A stretch of DNA of 64,000 nt from SAR202 cluster bacterium bin87. GTDB taxonomy: Bacteria; Chloroflexota; Dehalococcoidia; Lucifugimonadales; UBA3495. The position numbers and the translations under genes were made by a program. The number at the start of each line of letters is the position of its first letter. Position 1 is the stretch's first letter. Location of the stretch: the NCBI GenBank assembly GCA_002238825.1, contig MPNC01000002.1, positions 239,180 to 303,179 of the forward strand. Reading direction: 5' to 3'. The notes beneath the pieces are model-generated. The model was not told where the DNA came from. It saw only the letters and a program-made list of their open reading frames with translations, and searched no databases. Below are positions 15,234 to 24,342 of this stretch, in pieces.

Positions 15234-16778
15234 TCAAGCATTGCCCCCATCGCCAGAGAGGGAACGCATCTGCGGAAATAGTAGCACATCGCGTATGGTG
15301 GACTGGCCGGTCAGCAGCATGACCAGGCGGTCGATGCCGATGCCCAACCCGCCGGTGGGCGGCATGCCGTATTCGAGGGCGGTCAGGAAGTCGTCGTCAG
15401 TCCGGTCGGCTTCCTCGTCGTTGTAGGCGTCACGCTGGTGCTCCTGCGCGGCGAACCGGGCTCGCTGAACTTCAGGGTCGTTCAGCTCAGTGTAGGAGTT
15501 GGCAATCTCCATGCCCGCGGCGAAGGCCTCGAATCGCTCGACGTATCCCGGCTTGTCGGGGTGCCCCTTGGCCAGGGGCGACATGTCCTCGGGGTAATCG
15601 ATCAGGAAGGATGGCTGAACCAAACTCGGCTCGACGTACACCGACAGCATCTTGTCGATGAGGCGCCCGCGAGCCTCTCTCGGCGCGGGTTCCAAACCCA
15701 GTTCGCGGCATTTTCCGGTGAGCGATTCGGCGTCGGGGTAGTCTTCAATGTCAACGCCGCTTCGCCGTTGCAATTCCTCACGCAGCGACAGTCGAGGCCA
15801 CGGTGGCGTGAAGTCGATCACTTCGTCTCCCATCGCGATCTGCATCGAACCATGCACATCCTGGGCCAGCGATGAAACCAGCGATTCCACCATCTCCATC
15901 ACCGCGTTGTAATCGGCGTAGGCTTCGTAGGATTCCAGCAGGGTGAACTCGGGGTTGTGGTCCTGATCTATGCCCTCGTTGCGGAAAACCCGGCCGATCT
16001 CATACACCTTGTCCAGACCACCGACGATCAGGCGCTTGAGGTACAACTCCGTGGCGATGCGCAGGTACAGCTGCTCGTCCAGGGCGTTATGGTGGGTGAT
16101 GAAAGGTCGGGCGTGGGCGCCGGCAGGGATTGGCACCAGTATCGGCGTATCCACCTCGACGAAGCCGCGGCCATCCAGGAAACGGCGGATGCCGCTGATG
16201 ATGCGGCTGCGCTGCACGAAGGTGTCGGCGACCTCGGGGTTTGCGATGAGGTCGAGGTAGCGTTGGCGGTAACGGGTTTCGACATCCCTCAACCCGTGCC
16301 ATTTTTCGGGCAGGGGCCGCATGCCCTTGGCGAGAATGGTCAGGCCATGGGCCTCAATGGTCGGCTGGCCGGTGCGGGTGCGCATCATGTCGCCGTCGAC
16401 ACCGAGAAAATCCCCGAGGTCAAGGTCCTGCAGCACGGCGTATTCCTCACCCAGAACATTCTGCCGCAACATGGCCTGCATCGTACCCGAAGCATCGCGC
16501 AGATCGAGAAAAGCCGCGCGACCCATCACGCGCATGGACACGATGCGCCCGGCCACGCTGATACCCGCGGCGCGGTGAGGCGCCTGTTCTTCCTCGGCGG
16601 CCTGGAATAGCTTGATCGCCTCGTCAGCGGTGCAGCTGCGCTGGAACCGCGGCGGATAAGGATCTACGCCACGCTGCCGGATGCGCTGCAGTTTCGCGCG
16701 CCGGCTGTCCAGGTTGGCCTGGAGGCTACCGGGATTTTCGGATTGAGCGTCCTCGATGGTTTCAGGTGTTTCTGGCAT
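15234..16778 (-). CDS. lysS: Lysyl-tRNA synthetase, class II
   Basis: A 514-residue class IIb synthetase. An N-terminal OB fold (about 60-170, 'VAGRIVSMRVMGRAAFLDL') binds the anticodon. The catalytic domain has 'ARPFITHHNALD', motif 2 'YEIGRVFRNEGIDQDHNPEF' and motif 3 'GLGIGIDRLVMLLTG'. It charges tRNA-Lys. No clear ribosome binding site precedes the ATG at 16778. It begins a minus-strand run lysS-uma2-serS. Confidence 0.97.
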   Translation of the reverse strand: MPETPETIEDAQSENPGSLQANLDSRRAKLQRIRQRGVDPYPPRFQRSCTADEAIKLFQAAEEEQAPHRAAGISVAGRIVSMRVMGRAAFLDLRDASGTMQAMLRQNVLGEEYAVLQDLDLGDFLGVDGDMMRTRTGQPTIEAHGLTILAKGMRPLPEKWHGLRDVETRYRQRYLDLIANPEVADTFVQRSRIISGIRRFLDGRGFVEVDTPILVPIPAGAHARPFITHHNALDEQLYLRIATELYLKRLIVGGLDKVYEIGRVFRNEGIDQDHNPEFTLLESYEAYADYNAVMEMVESLVSSLAQDVHGSMQIAMGDEVIDFTPPWPRLSLREELQRRSGVDIEDYPDAESLTGKCRELGLEPAPREARGRLIDKMLSVYVEPSLVQPSFLIDYPEDMSPLAKGHPDKPGYVERFEAFAAGMEIANSYTELNDPEVQRARFAAQEHQRDAYNDEEADRTDDDFLTALEYGMPPTGGLGIGIDRLVMLLTGQSTIRDVLLFPQMRSLSGDGGNA

Positions 16779-17176
16779 CAGCAGTTGAGTGTGGGGAATG
16801 GCGCCGAGGCACGTCCGATGGCAACGATGTCGACGGGCCCGCTGCCTGTGAAGGCAAGATCATGTCGCGATACGCGTTCGCCGCAGTTCGACTGGTCTCT
16901 CCCATCTTGCCGGATTGCCTGGGCTCGGATGGATCGCAACCCGCGGTTGGCGCCACGAAGGCTCGACATTAAACCGGGGAGAGGCTGCATCAGCCTGCTC
17001 CCTGGGTTCGAATTGTAATTCTGCGCTCTCAGGTTGTAAAGCGAAACCGGGACAACTTTGCAATCATGCGCACAGACAACCCTGAAGCATTGCGTTTAAA
17101 ATCCAACACGATTGACGCCCGCCATAGTCGGCCACCATCGATATACAGTCAGGCAACAATTGAGAGAGGTGAATTG
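16779..17176. other. 398-bp gap without a supported gene
   Basis: This divergent gap between lysS and the Yip1 gene has only short overlapping frames in several directions, none with a ribosome site or family resemblance. A TTGACG lies at 17112-17117, but no -10 follows at proper spacing. It presumably holds both promoters. Confidence 0.4.
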
Positions 17177-17719
17177 ATGATCCAGAGGATGATCGGAGCG
17201 GCGCTGTTCAACGCCGAAACATACGAGGAGATCGAAGCCGATCCGGGAGCAATAGGGCAGGCTGTACTGGTAGTGCTGCTGGTGACACTGTGCGGCGCTG
17301 TCGGCGGGGTCATAGGCGGTCTTTTGGGCGACGCCTCGGCGCTCAGAATTTTGTTTGGTGTCATCGCCGGCCTGGTGTTCGGCATCGTGCGCTGGGCGAT
17401 CTGGGTGTCCGTGCTCAGCCTGGTGGGCGGCATGATGCTGCGCACCGGAAGCACCCACACCAGTTGGGCCGAGATCGGCCGCGTGGTGGGCTTCGCGTAC
17501 ACACCGGGTATTCTGTCGATCTTCAGCTTCGTGCCATTCATCGGCTGGCTGTTCCCGCTGGTCGCCTGGTTCTGGACCCTTGCTGCGGTGACCGTGGCGG
17601 TGCGCCAGGCGCTGGACTTCGAGTCGACGGGTCGGGCAATCGCTGTGGTACTGGTTGCCGCGGTGATCGGGTTCATTCCGTGGATCATAATCGTGATCGT
17701 CCAGGCGACACTGCTATAA
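17177..17719 (+). CDS. Yip1 domain membrane protein
   Basis: A 180-residue protein with five hydrophobic segments and a short soluble N-terminus 'MIQRMIGAALFNAETYEEIE', the usual start of bacterial Yip1-domain proteins. 'FAYTPGILSIF' and 'VAWFWTLAAVTVAVRQALDF' match the conserved Y-x-P and the W...A-x-R-x-A-L-D-F segments. The role of bacterial Yip1 proteins is unknown. The start is chosen for GAGAGGTG 6 bases upstream, rather than the in-frame ATG at 17066. Confidence 0.85.
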   Translation: MIQRMIGAALFNAETYEEIEADPGAIGQAVLVVLLVTLCGAVGGVIGGLLGDASALRILFGVIAGLVFGIVRWAIWVSVLSLVGGMMLRTGSTHTSWAEIGRVVGFAYTPGILSIFSFVPFIGWLFPLVAWFWTLAAVTVAVRQALDFESTGRAIAVVLVAAVIGFIPWIIIVIVQATLL

Positions 17720-17759
17720 ACCAGTCACCAGCAGCCCTCCTCGCCAGTGGGCATTTGTC

Positions 17760-17784
17760 GGGCCGGCCATCAGATGGCCGGCCC
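17760..17784 (+). terminator. Hairpin after the Yip1 gene
   Basis: An 11-bp perfect stem GGGCCGGCCAT and complement with a 3-nt loop, 40 bases after the stop. There is no clear T-tract, so termination strength is uncertain. Confidence 0.5.
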
Positions 17785-18085
17785 GATGTTGTAACCATCT
17801 ATCACGCGAATCCTCCGCCGAGCCGCAGGCGTCGCGGTTTTCGATCAGGCCGCCCGCCGGGAAATCCTCTCCCCCACTGGATTGTCGGTGATCAGTCGCG
17901 GCGGCCATCCGGGGCAGGGGCACACGGTTCGGCACGCGTTTGTTTCGGAGTCCACTACTGGGGCGACTATTTTGGTGGCGGCTTTTTGGGCATAGGAGAC
18001 CGCCATCGGGTACGTCTTATAGTTCGCGTCCATTTGCTGTAATCTTGCCTACAAAGGCAACCTCAAACAGGCGGTGAGATGCGCC
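17785..18085. other. About 300 bp without a supported gene
   Basis: The best candidate is a 62-codon minus-strand frame at 17845-18033 with four cysteines but no ribosome site and no recognised family. I see no repeat or RNA structure here; it probably contains the promoter of the MTHFS-like gene. Confidence 0.35.
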
Positions 18086-18820
18086 ATGCGTGACAAGTGG
18101 GCAATTCGCGAATCGGTCTGGACTGCGCTGGAAACGGCTCGCGTGGTCAGGGGAAGGTCGGTACACGACAAGATCCCAAACTTCATCGGAAGCGAAGCGG
18201 CCGCCGACCTGGCGTCGGAGCTCCCGGAATGGGAAGCCGCCCGAGCCATCAAGAGCAACCCAGACCAGGCGCAGCGTCCCCTGAGAAAACTCGCCCTGGA
18301 GCAGGGCAAGCTCTTGTATATGGCGGTGCCCAGGCTCAAGGACGAGCGGGTGTTTATCGAGCTGGACCCGGCCCGCGCCGAGGTCGTGCCGGCCAAAGCA
18401 GCGACGATCTCCGGAGCGTTCAAAGTCGGCCGCCCCGTGTATGTGCACGAGATGCAGCCCATTGACCTGGTGGTGTCCGGATCGGTGGCGGTCAACGGTC
18501 AGGGCGTACGGATCGGCAAGGGCGGCGGGTTTGCCGACCTGGAGTACGGACTCGCCGCAGCGGCCGGCGTGGTCAGGCCGGGCACGCCGGTAGTCAGCAC
18601 GGTTCACCCCATGCAACTGCTGGACGAGGACCTGCCCTGGACGCAACACGACGTGCCATTGGACATCGTGGTAACCACCGACGCGATTGTCCGATGTAGC
18701 AGTGGCCGGGAAGAATTGCCGCGCCCCAAGGGCATTTACTGGGAAGATCTGGACGAGCGCAAGATACGGTCAATCCCGTTGCTGGTTAAACTGCGAGAGG
18801 AGAGCCCAACCAACGGTTGA
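18086..18820 (+). CDS. 5-formyltetrahydrofolate cyclo-ligase family protein
   Basis: A 244-residue protein of the MTHFS/MTHFSD family. 'KDERVFIELDPA', 'VHEMQPIDLVVSGSVAVN', 'GVRIGKGGGFADLEYGLA' (the G-x-G-K-G-G-G-x-x-D phosphate-binding loop) and a late 'VPLDIVVT' fit the fold. The usual N-terminal lysine and the short length of folate enzymes are replaced by a longer N-terminus, as in the MTHFSD-like branch, whose substrate is not known. It may act on folate or another carboxylate with ATP. Lone gene, convergent with the FAH gene. GGTGAG precedes the start weakly. Confidence 0.75.
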   Translation: MRDKWAIRESVWTALETARVVRGRSVHDKIPNFIGSEAAADLASELPEWEAARAIKSNPDQAQRPLRKLALEQGKLLYMAVPRLKDERVFIELDPARAEVVPAKAATISGAFKVGRPVYVHEMQPIDLVVSGSVAVNGQGVRIGKGGGFADLEYGLAAAAGVVRPGTPVVSTVHPMQLLDEDLPWTQHDVPLDIVVTTDAIVRCSSGREELPRPKGIYWEDLDERKIRSIPLLVKLREESPTNG

Positions 18821-18853
18821 CGCAGACCTCAACAGCGCAACCCGCAAAGCAGA

Positions 18854-18877
18854 AGGGGCGACCGATTGGCCGCCCCT
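18854..18877. terminator. Hairpin terminator between convergent genes
   Basis: AGGGGCG (18854-18860) pairs with CGCCCCT (18871-18877), extended by CC/GG across an A-C mismatch, with a GATT loop. It sits between the stops at 18820 and 18912. Confidence 0.65.
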
Positions 18878-18911
18878 CAATTGCAGTTGGTCTTCCCTCA
18901 GGGATTCGAGA

Positions 18912-19685
18912 TCAGGACTCCAGCTTGACCGGATTGCGCAGCACGCCGATGCCGCTGATGTCGATCTCGCAGACGGCGCCGTCGGCCATGTCGGACGTGG
19001 TGCCCGGCGTGCCGGTGAAGATGCAGTCGCCGGCTTCCAGGGTCACGTACTTCGTGATGAACTCGATCATCGTGGGCACGTCGAAGATCAGGTGCGCCGT
19101 CGTTTCGTTCTGCTCCTCGTTGCCGTTGACGCGGGTCCGCAGGTGCTGGGCGTGAGGGTCGGCGTCAGTCTCTATCCAGGGCCCCATGGGCGAGAAGGTA
19201 TCGGCGGACTTGGCGCGCCACCAGTCGGAGTTGTTCTCCCGCCGGTCCTTCTGCTGCCAGTCGCGCGCACTGACGTCGTTGCCGCAGGTGTAACCCAGCA
19301 CGTGGTTCAGCGCGTCGGCCTTGGAAACGTTGCGGCACTTGTCCTTGATGACCACGACCATCTCGCCCTCGGCGTCAAAGCGCTGAACTTCCTTGGGCCG
19401 GACGATGGCGTCCTCGGGGCCGATGACGCTGGTGGGGGTCTTGTGGAAGATCATCGGGTATTCAGGCGCCGGCCGGTCGCCGATGTGGCTGGTGTAGTTC
19501 AGGCCCATGGCGAGGATTTTCCCCGGCATCACCGGCGACAGCAGTTTGACATCTGACAGTACGTGGATGTGGTCGGTCAGCTTGATCTCAGAGTCGAAGA
19601 TGCTGCCGTCGATGGCGGTAATGTTGTCGCCGTCAATGACGCCGAAATGCTCGGCTCCGTGGGCGAGGTAGCGTGCAATTCTCAT
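18912..19685 (-). CDS. Fumarylacetoacetate hydrolase family protein
   Basis: A 257-residue FAH-fold enzyme. 'ILAMGLNYTSHI' starts the catalytic domain, 'FDAEGEMVVVI' carries the acidic metal ligands, 'GYTCGNDVSARDWQ' and 'GDCIFTGTPGTTSD' are hallmark blocks. Members hydrolyse or decarboxylate acyl-pyruvate-type compounds in aromatic catabolism, or are oxaloacetate decarboxylases or tautomerases. A GGAGG site precedes the start. The gene lies 72 bases downstream of a dehydrogenase gene on the same strand, probably one operon. Confidence 0.92.
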   Translation of the reverse strand: MRIARYLAHGAEHFGVIDGDNITAIDGSIFDSEIKLTDHIHVLSDVKLLSPVMPGKILAMGLNYTSHIGDRPAPEYPMIFHKTPTSVIGPEDAIVRPKEVQRFDAEGEMVVVIKDKCRNVSKADALNHVLGYTCGNDVSARDWQQKDRRENNSDWWRAKSADTFSPMGPWIETDADPHAQHLRTRVNGNEEQNETTAHLIFDVPTMIEFITKYVTLEAGDCIFTGTPGTTSDMADGAVCEIDISGIGVLRNPVKLES

Positions 19686-19757
19686 AGCAGGGATGCCTCC
19701 GTTGGGATGTGATGACCTTTTTTGGCGTGCGATATTGTACCAAAAGCGTCCGACCGC

Positions 19758-20792
19758 TCAGTGTTCGATGACCAGCTTTCCGAAGAAGTCCCGGTCGTGC
19801 ATCACCTGATGCGCCTCGCCGACCTCCTCCAGCGGGAAGGTGCGGCCGACGATGCCGCGCAGCGCCCCCTGGTTCACCATCTTCATGGCGTCGGCCATGG
19901 TGCGCCTTGAGCGGCCCCCGCTGCCCATGAGATGCAGGGGGCGACCATGCAGGATGGACAGGTCCATGGGCGTCTGGCTGCCGGAGGTCACTCCGGTGAT
20001 GACCAGCCGGCCCTCGTGTTTGAGGCTCAGCATGTTCTCGTGCCACACGTCCGCGCCCACGCAGTCGTACACCACATCCACCCCCTGCCCGTCGGTCAAC
20101 TCCCTGACGCGCTCGCTGACGCTGTCCACCTCGCGGTAGTTGATGACCTCATCGGCGCCCCACTTCTTGGCCTCTTCCAGCTTCCAGTCGCTGCCGGCCG
20201 TCGTGATCACGCGGCAGCCCATCATCTTGGCGATCTGGATGCCCATGCTGCCCACGCCGGAGCCGCCGGCCTGCACCAAGACGTCGTCCCAGGGCTGCAG
20301 CTTGGCCTGGGTGATGAGGCAGTGCCACGACGTATGCAGGGCTATCGGCAACGCCGCCGCCTCGGCGAAGGACATCTCGTCCGGGATGGTGTAGGCGTTG
20401 ACGGCCGGCGCGACGACGTACTCGGCGTGTCCGCCATCCAGATCGACGCCGATGCGCTGCTGGCGAGCGCACCACTGGTCGTGACCGGCAGCGCAGTGCT
20501 CGCACAGGTTATGTCCGCCGCACTTCACCCGGTTGTCGATCAGGATACGGTCGCCGACCGTGAGGTGGGTGCCGGAGTCGGGGCTGATCTGCACCACCTC
20601 GCCGGCCAGGTCGCAGCCGAGGATGTGCGGAAATCGGCGGCAGCTGCCAGCGCGAAGGTTCAGGTCCAGGTGGTTCAGCGCGCTGCCGCCGACGCGGATC
20701 AGTATCTCGCCGGGACTGATTTCAGGGTCCGGTCGGTCTCCGTGCATCAGCACGTCGGTGCCGCCGGTTTCGTTGATGTAAACGGCCTTCAT
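19758..20792 (-). CDS. Zinc-binding dehydrogenase (MDR, quinone reductase-like)
   Basis: A 344-residue MDR protein. 'MKAVYINETGGTDVL' is the typical start. A structural zinc site is 'CGGHNLCEHCAAGHDQWC'. The nucleotide loop is 'AGGSGVGSMGIQIAK' and the late 'GVTSGSQTPMDL' and 'FFGKLVIEH' are family-typical. The catalytic zinc His-Glu pair is replaced ('LGCDLAGEV'), so it is likely a reductase of quinones or enones rather than an alcohol dehydrogenase. GGAGGG precedes the ATG at 20792. It is upstream of the FAH gene on the same strand. Confidence 0.88.
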   Translation of the reverse strand: MKAVYINETGGTDVLMHGDRPDPEISPGEILIRVGGSALNHLDLNLRAGSCRRFPHILGCDLAGEVVQISPDSGTHLTVGDRILIDNRVKCGGHNLCEHCAAGHDQWCARQQRIGVDLDGGHAEYVVAPAVNAYTIPDEMSFAEAAALPIALHTSWHCLITQAKLQPWDDVLVQAGGSGVGSMGIQIAKMMGCRVITTAGSDWKLEEAKKWGADEVINYREVDSVSERVRELTDGQGVDVVYDCVGADVWHENMLSLKHEGRLVITGVTSGSQTPMDLSILHGRPLHLMGSGGRSRRTMADAMKMVNQGALRGIVGRTFPLEEVGEAHQVMHDRDFFGKLVIEH

Positions 20793-20908
20793 AATGGGTT
20801 CCCTCCGAATGGCAATGCTAACGACGGCAGTGTAAAGGCGCGGCGTATTGCGAGCAAATTGGTGATAGAGTTGCGGGCGCGCAACCGGTCTGATGCACAA
20901 TAGTGAAC

Positions 20909-21313
20909 ATGGAATTTGTGACAAACCCCACGGATCACCAGTTGGCCGAGGTCGAGCACGGTCTGAATGAGTACAACGCCGGCGTGGTCTCCGCTCGCTC
21001 CGTTACCCCGGTGCAAGCCGTCTTCGTCGAATCGGGTCGCGCCGTGGCTGGGGTTGTCGCCGCAGCGTACTGGGGAAAGCTCCATGTGAGGTTGCTGTGG
21101 GTGCATTCCGATCATCAACACGAGGGGCTGGGCACCCGCCTGATGCGCTGGGCCGAAGACCGTGGCAGAGATCTACACTGCGTTTCGATCATGGTCGATA
21201 CGATGTCGTTCCAGGCTCCCGAATTTTACGCCAAACTGGGTTACGGACAGTTCGGAGTGTCCGGAGGATATGAGGGTGGAGCCAGCCGGCACTACTTTGA
21301 GAAGACGCTGTAG
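20909..21313 (+). CDS. GNAT family acetyltransferase
   Basis: A 134-residue GNAT protein. 'LHVRLLWVHSDHQHEGLGTRLMRWAE' contains the V-x-x-x-x-x-x-G-x-G-T/x-L acetyl-CoA loop (pieces LLWVHS, HEGLGTRLM), and 'FQAPEFYAKLGY' is motif B. Substrate unknown. Divergent from the dehydrogenase gene. The ATG at 20909 is preferred over a GTG two codons upstream; no strong ribosome site is visible. Confidence 0.85.
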   Translation: MEFVTNPTDHQLAEVEHGLNEYNAGVVSARSVTPVQAVFVESGRAVAGVVAAAYWGKLHVRLLWVHSDHQHEGLGTRLMRWAEDRGRDLHCVSIMVDTMSFQAPEFYAKLGYGQFGVSGGYEGGASRHYFEKTL

Positions 21314-21470
21314 AGGCCACAGCGTGACCGAGCATGATTTAGCGCCATCACAAACGCGGGCGTCCGCGCCACCGCAACGACACCCGCGCGCAGTATCCCG
21401 ATGGCAATTCCTGCTACAATCCCACTCATCTTGTCTGTCCATGCCAGCATAACCCCACGGAGGCACCCCC

Positions 21471-22523
21471 ATGCCCGTCTTCACTCCTGAATACCTGGAA
21501 AAGGCCGCCTATCACATCTACGTGGCCAAGGGCACACCGCCCGAAGAGGCCGAGATCGTCGCCAGGCACCAGGTTATGGCCAACCTGGTCGGCCATGACT
21601 CCCATGGCGTCATCCACATTCCCGAGTACTGCGAGCGCGTTGATCGCGGGCACATCGTGCCCGGCGCGCCTTTCGAGGTGCTCAGCGAGACGCCCACCAC
21701 TGCGGTGGTCGACGGCCACTGGGGCTTCGGGTTTGTCGTGACCGAAAAGGCCACTCGGATGGCTATCGACAAGGCCAAGGAAAACGGCGTCGCCGCATTC
21801 ACCATCCGCCGCCAGAGCCACATTGGGCGCCTGGGCGATTATCCCACCATCTGCGCCCAGGAGGGCATGATCGCCCTGCTCACCGCCGACTCCGGCGCCG
21901 GCCCCAAGGCCGTGGCTCCCTTCGGCGGCCGCGCCCGACGCCTGGGCACCAACCCCATCTGCATCGGCGTTCCCAGCAACCTGCCGGGCCAGGTGCTGCT
22001 GGACATGGCGACCTCCGCCGTCGCCGCCGGCAAAATCAGCCTGGCCCGCAACCGCGGCGAGCAGGTGCCCACCGGCTGGATCGTGGACAAGGACGGCAAC
22101 CCCACCAACGACCCCAACGACTACTCCGCCGGGGGCGCCATCCTGCCCGTGGGCGCTGACCAGGGACACAAGGGCTTCGGCCTGTCCTTCATGGTTGAGA
22201 TGTTCTCCGGCCTGCTGACCGGCCTCGGTTTCGGCATCGACCCGCAGGCCCGCCACAACGACGGCTGCTTCCTGGCCGTGTTCGACGTCGCGAAGTTCCG
22301 CCCCCTGGAGGACTTCAAGCAGGAGATGACCGAGTTCGCCGAATTCGTGAAGACCTCCCCGCCTGCCCCCGGTTTCAGCGAGGTCTACTACCCCGGCGAA
22401 ATCGAGTACCGGACCGAGCTGCAACGTCGTGAAAACGGCATCTTCATTGAGGACGAGACTTGGCGCCAGATCTCCGAACTGATGGCAGAGGTGGGCGTCA
22501 CCGAGGCGGTCGGGCAACCCTAG
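21471..22523 (+). CDS. Ldh2 family malate/lactate-type dehydrogenase
   Basis: A 350-residue protein of the Ldh2/YlbC fold. 'NLVGHDSHGVIHIP' has the conserved His-Asp-x-x-His, 'RRQSHIGRLGDY' and 'LGTNPICIGVP' are hallmark blocks, as is 'GADQGHKGFGLSFMVEMFSG' (DQGHKGFGL). Members reduce 2-oxo acids or cyclic imino acids with NAD(P)H: malate, lactate, ureidoglycolate, 2,3-diketogulonate, piperideine-2-carboxylate. A GGAGG site precedes the ATG. It is followed on the same strand by two TauE exporters. Confidence 0.9.
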   Translation: MPVFTPEYLEKAAYHIYVAKGTPPEEAEIVARHQVMANLVGHDSHGVIHIPEYCERVDRGHIVPGAPFEVLSETPTTAVVDGHWGFGFVVTEKATRMAIDKAKENGVAAFTIRRQSHIGRLGDYPTICAQEGMIALLTADSGAGPKAVAPFGGRARRLGTNPICIGVPSNLPGQVLLDMATSAVAAGKISLARNRGEQVPTGWIVDKDGNPTNDPNDYSAGGAILPVGADQGHKGFGLSFMVEMFSGLLTGLGFGIDPQARHNDGCFLAVFDVAKFRPLEDFKQEMTEFAEFVKTSPPAPGFSEVYYPGEIEYRTELQRRENGIFIEDETWRQISELMAEVGVTEAVGQP

Positions 22524-22568
22524 CCAATCGCCCTGCGCGTGGGCGGAGGCCGGGCGGGATTAGCGCCG

Positions 22569-23411
22569 ATGCTCCTCTCCGACTTTGGCGTGCCATCGGA
22601 CCTGGGAGTGTGGCTGGCGGCACTGCTGCTGGTGATGTCTCTCCTAGTTGGCGTTCTGGGTGGCCTAATCGGCTCGTCCCTGGGCACAATGAGGCTTCCC
22701 GCCATGCTGATGCTGGGAGTGCCTTTGCCCGTGGCGGCCAGCGCCAACATTTTCGTCAGCAGCGCGGTGGGCATTGTCGGGAGCTACCGGCACCTCCGGG
22801 ACGGCCGGGTCAAGCTGCCCCTGGTTTTGATAATTGGCGTCCCAGCCTTCGCCGCCGGTTTCCTGGGCGGCTATTTCAGCAACCAGGCTCCCGCCAACCT
22901 GCTGATCGGCCTGGCCGGCGTTCTAATCCTTTGGCAGGGATTCGAACTGATCTTGCTGGCATACCGTCGCCGTCGCGGCTCACGCTCAGGAGAACCGCCA
23001 GAGGATGCACTGGAGGGTTCGGAGGGACAGTTCACGGTGGCGCGAACCATCGGAGGAGCCGGAGCCAGTTTCGGGATCGGTCTGCTGGCCGGCGCCATCG
23101 GACTGGTGGTGAGTACCATTCGCCTGCCGCTGATCATCCGGGTCCTGCGGGTCGACCCACGGATCGCTGCCGGCAGCAATCTGTTCATTGGGATGACCAT
23201 GGGCGCGCTGGGATGGATCGGGCACCTGCTGCATACCCGAACCGACGTGTCACTGCTGGTAATATTGCTCGCGCCGGCCGTCGTGGGCAGCTACCTGGGC
23301 GCCAAATTCACCGGTCGGATCAGCGTCAACCTCCTGCTGCTGCTTATGGGCATATTGCTCACCGGGTCCGGCTGCATGATGCTGTGGCGAGCCGCAACCT
23401 CGCTGCTGTAG
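22569..23411 (+). CDS. TauE/SafE family sulfite/organic-anion exporter (copy 1)
   Basis: A 280-residue membrane protein with about eight hydrophobic segments in two repeats. Each repeat has the family's Gly-rich 'GVLGGLIGSSLGTMRLPAML' segment: the first near residue 27 and the second near 180 ('GLLAGAIGLVVSTIRLPLI'). TauE/SafE proteins export sulfite, sulfoacetate or similar anions. A cytosolic linker near residues 130-160 is charged. ATG at 22569 is chosen; a GTG in frame lies 30 bases upstream. A paralogue follows after 36 bases. Confidence 0.88.
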   Translation: MLLSDFGVPSDLGVWLAALLLVMSLLVGVLGGLIGSSLGTMRLPAMLMLGVPLPVAASANIFVSSAVGIVGSYRHLRDGRVKLPLVLIIGVPAFAAGFLGGYFSNQAPANLLIGLAGVLILWQGFELILLAYRRRRGSRSGEPPEDALEGSEGQFTVARTIGGAGASFGIGLLAGAIGLVVSTIRLPLIIRVLRVDPRIAAGSNLFIGMTMGALGWIGHLLHTRTDVSLLVILLAPAVVGSYLGAKFTGRISVNLLLLLMGILLTGSGCMMLWRAATSLL

Positions 23412-23447
23412 GACACTGTTGACGTCTCGCGACCCTCACCCCACCTC

Positions 23448-24293
23448 ATGATCCTCGCCGACATAGGCCTGCCATCGGACGTGCTGATCTGGCACGCCGT
23501 CCTGCTGGCGGTGATCTCATTTCTGGTCGGCATTCTCGGCGGGTTCGTGGGCTTGGCTCTGGGCACCATGCGCCTGCCGGCCATGCTGTTGCTGGGGATG
23601 CCGGCTCCTGCCGCCGGCGGCACGAACATCCTGGTCGGCAGCCTGGCGTCGCTCGCCGGAACCATACGCCATCTGCGCGCCGGGCGGGTGAACCTGCGCA
23701 TCGTGCTCACCATGGGCGTGCCGGCCTTCATCGGCGCGTTCATCGGCGGGTGGTTCAGCGACGTGACTCCCGAGCATCTGCTCATCGCCCTGGCCGGCGG
23801 GCTGGTCTTCTGGCAGGGCGTGGAGTTCCTCATCATCGCTCGGGACCGGATCCGATCGGGTCAATCCGGCGGCGCCCTGTTCGGCCAGGGACTCGAGGGC
23901 TCGCCGGGCCTGTTCACGCCCACCCGCATGGCTGCGGAGGGCGGCATCGGTTTCGCGGTGGGCATGCTTGGCGGCGCGGTCGGGTTGATCCTGGGCAGCA
24001 TCCGCCTGCCCGCCCTGGTCCGTATCCTACGGGTTGACCCGCGCATCGCCGCCGGCACCAACCTGTTCATCGGGTTCGTGATGGGCGCGGCCGGCTGGGT
24101 GGGACACCTCATCCACGGCCAGGTCGACTGGGTGGTCCTGGCGCTCATGGGGCCAATGGCGATGATCGGCAGCTACCTGGGCGCCAACCTGACCGGCAAG
24201 GTCAACCTCAACCTGCTGATCCTGGCCATGGGCCTGACGCTGTTGGTGGTGGGCGTCCTGCTGGTCTGGCAGGGAGTCGCCGGGTTGTTTTAG
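23448..24293 (+). CDS. TauE/SafE family exporter (copy 2)
   Basis: A 281-residue paralogue of the preceding gene with the same layout: 'DIGLPSDVLIWHAVLL', 'GGFVGLALGTMRLPAMLL', 'LRVDPRIAAGTNLFIGFVMG' near residue 195 (copy 1 has LRVDPRIAAGSNLFIGMTMG) and a charged linker near 130-160. The strong resemblance of the two copies along their whole length indicates tandem duplication. They may form a heteromeric or substrate-diverged pair. No strong ribosome site; translation may follow from copy 1. Confidence 0.88.
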   Translation: MILADIGLPSDVLIWHAVLLAVISFLVGILGGFVGLALGTMRLPAMLLLGMPAPAAGGTNILVGSLASLAGTIRHLRAGRVNLRIVLTMGVPAFIGAFIGGWFSDVTPEHLLIALAGGLVFWQGVEFLIIARDRIRSGQSGGALFGQGLEGSPGLFTPTRMAAEGGIGFAVGMLGGAVGLILGSIRLPALVRILRVDPRIAAGTNLFIGFVMGAAGWVGHLIHGQVDWVVLALMGPMAMIGSYLGANLTGKVNLNLLILAMGLTLLVVGVLLVWQGVAGLF

Positions 24294-24342
24294 CCAGGCC
24301 CAGGCTCCGGCCGTTCGCCTTCACCTGGGTGCACGGGGCCGA

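Noticed and set aside
17112-17147. TTGACG plus TATACA as a promoter of the Yip1 gene
   Set aside because: The spacing of 24 bp is too long for a sigma70 promoter.
17845-18033. A 62-codon minus-strand frame with four cysteines
   Set aside because: No ribosome site, no recognised family, and it overlaps a likely promoter region. It could be real, but the sequence alone does not support it.
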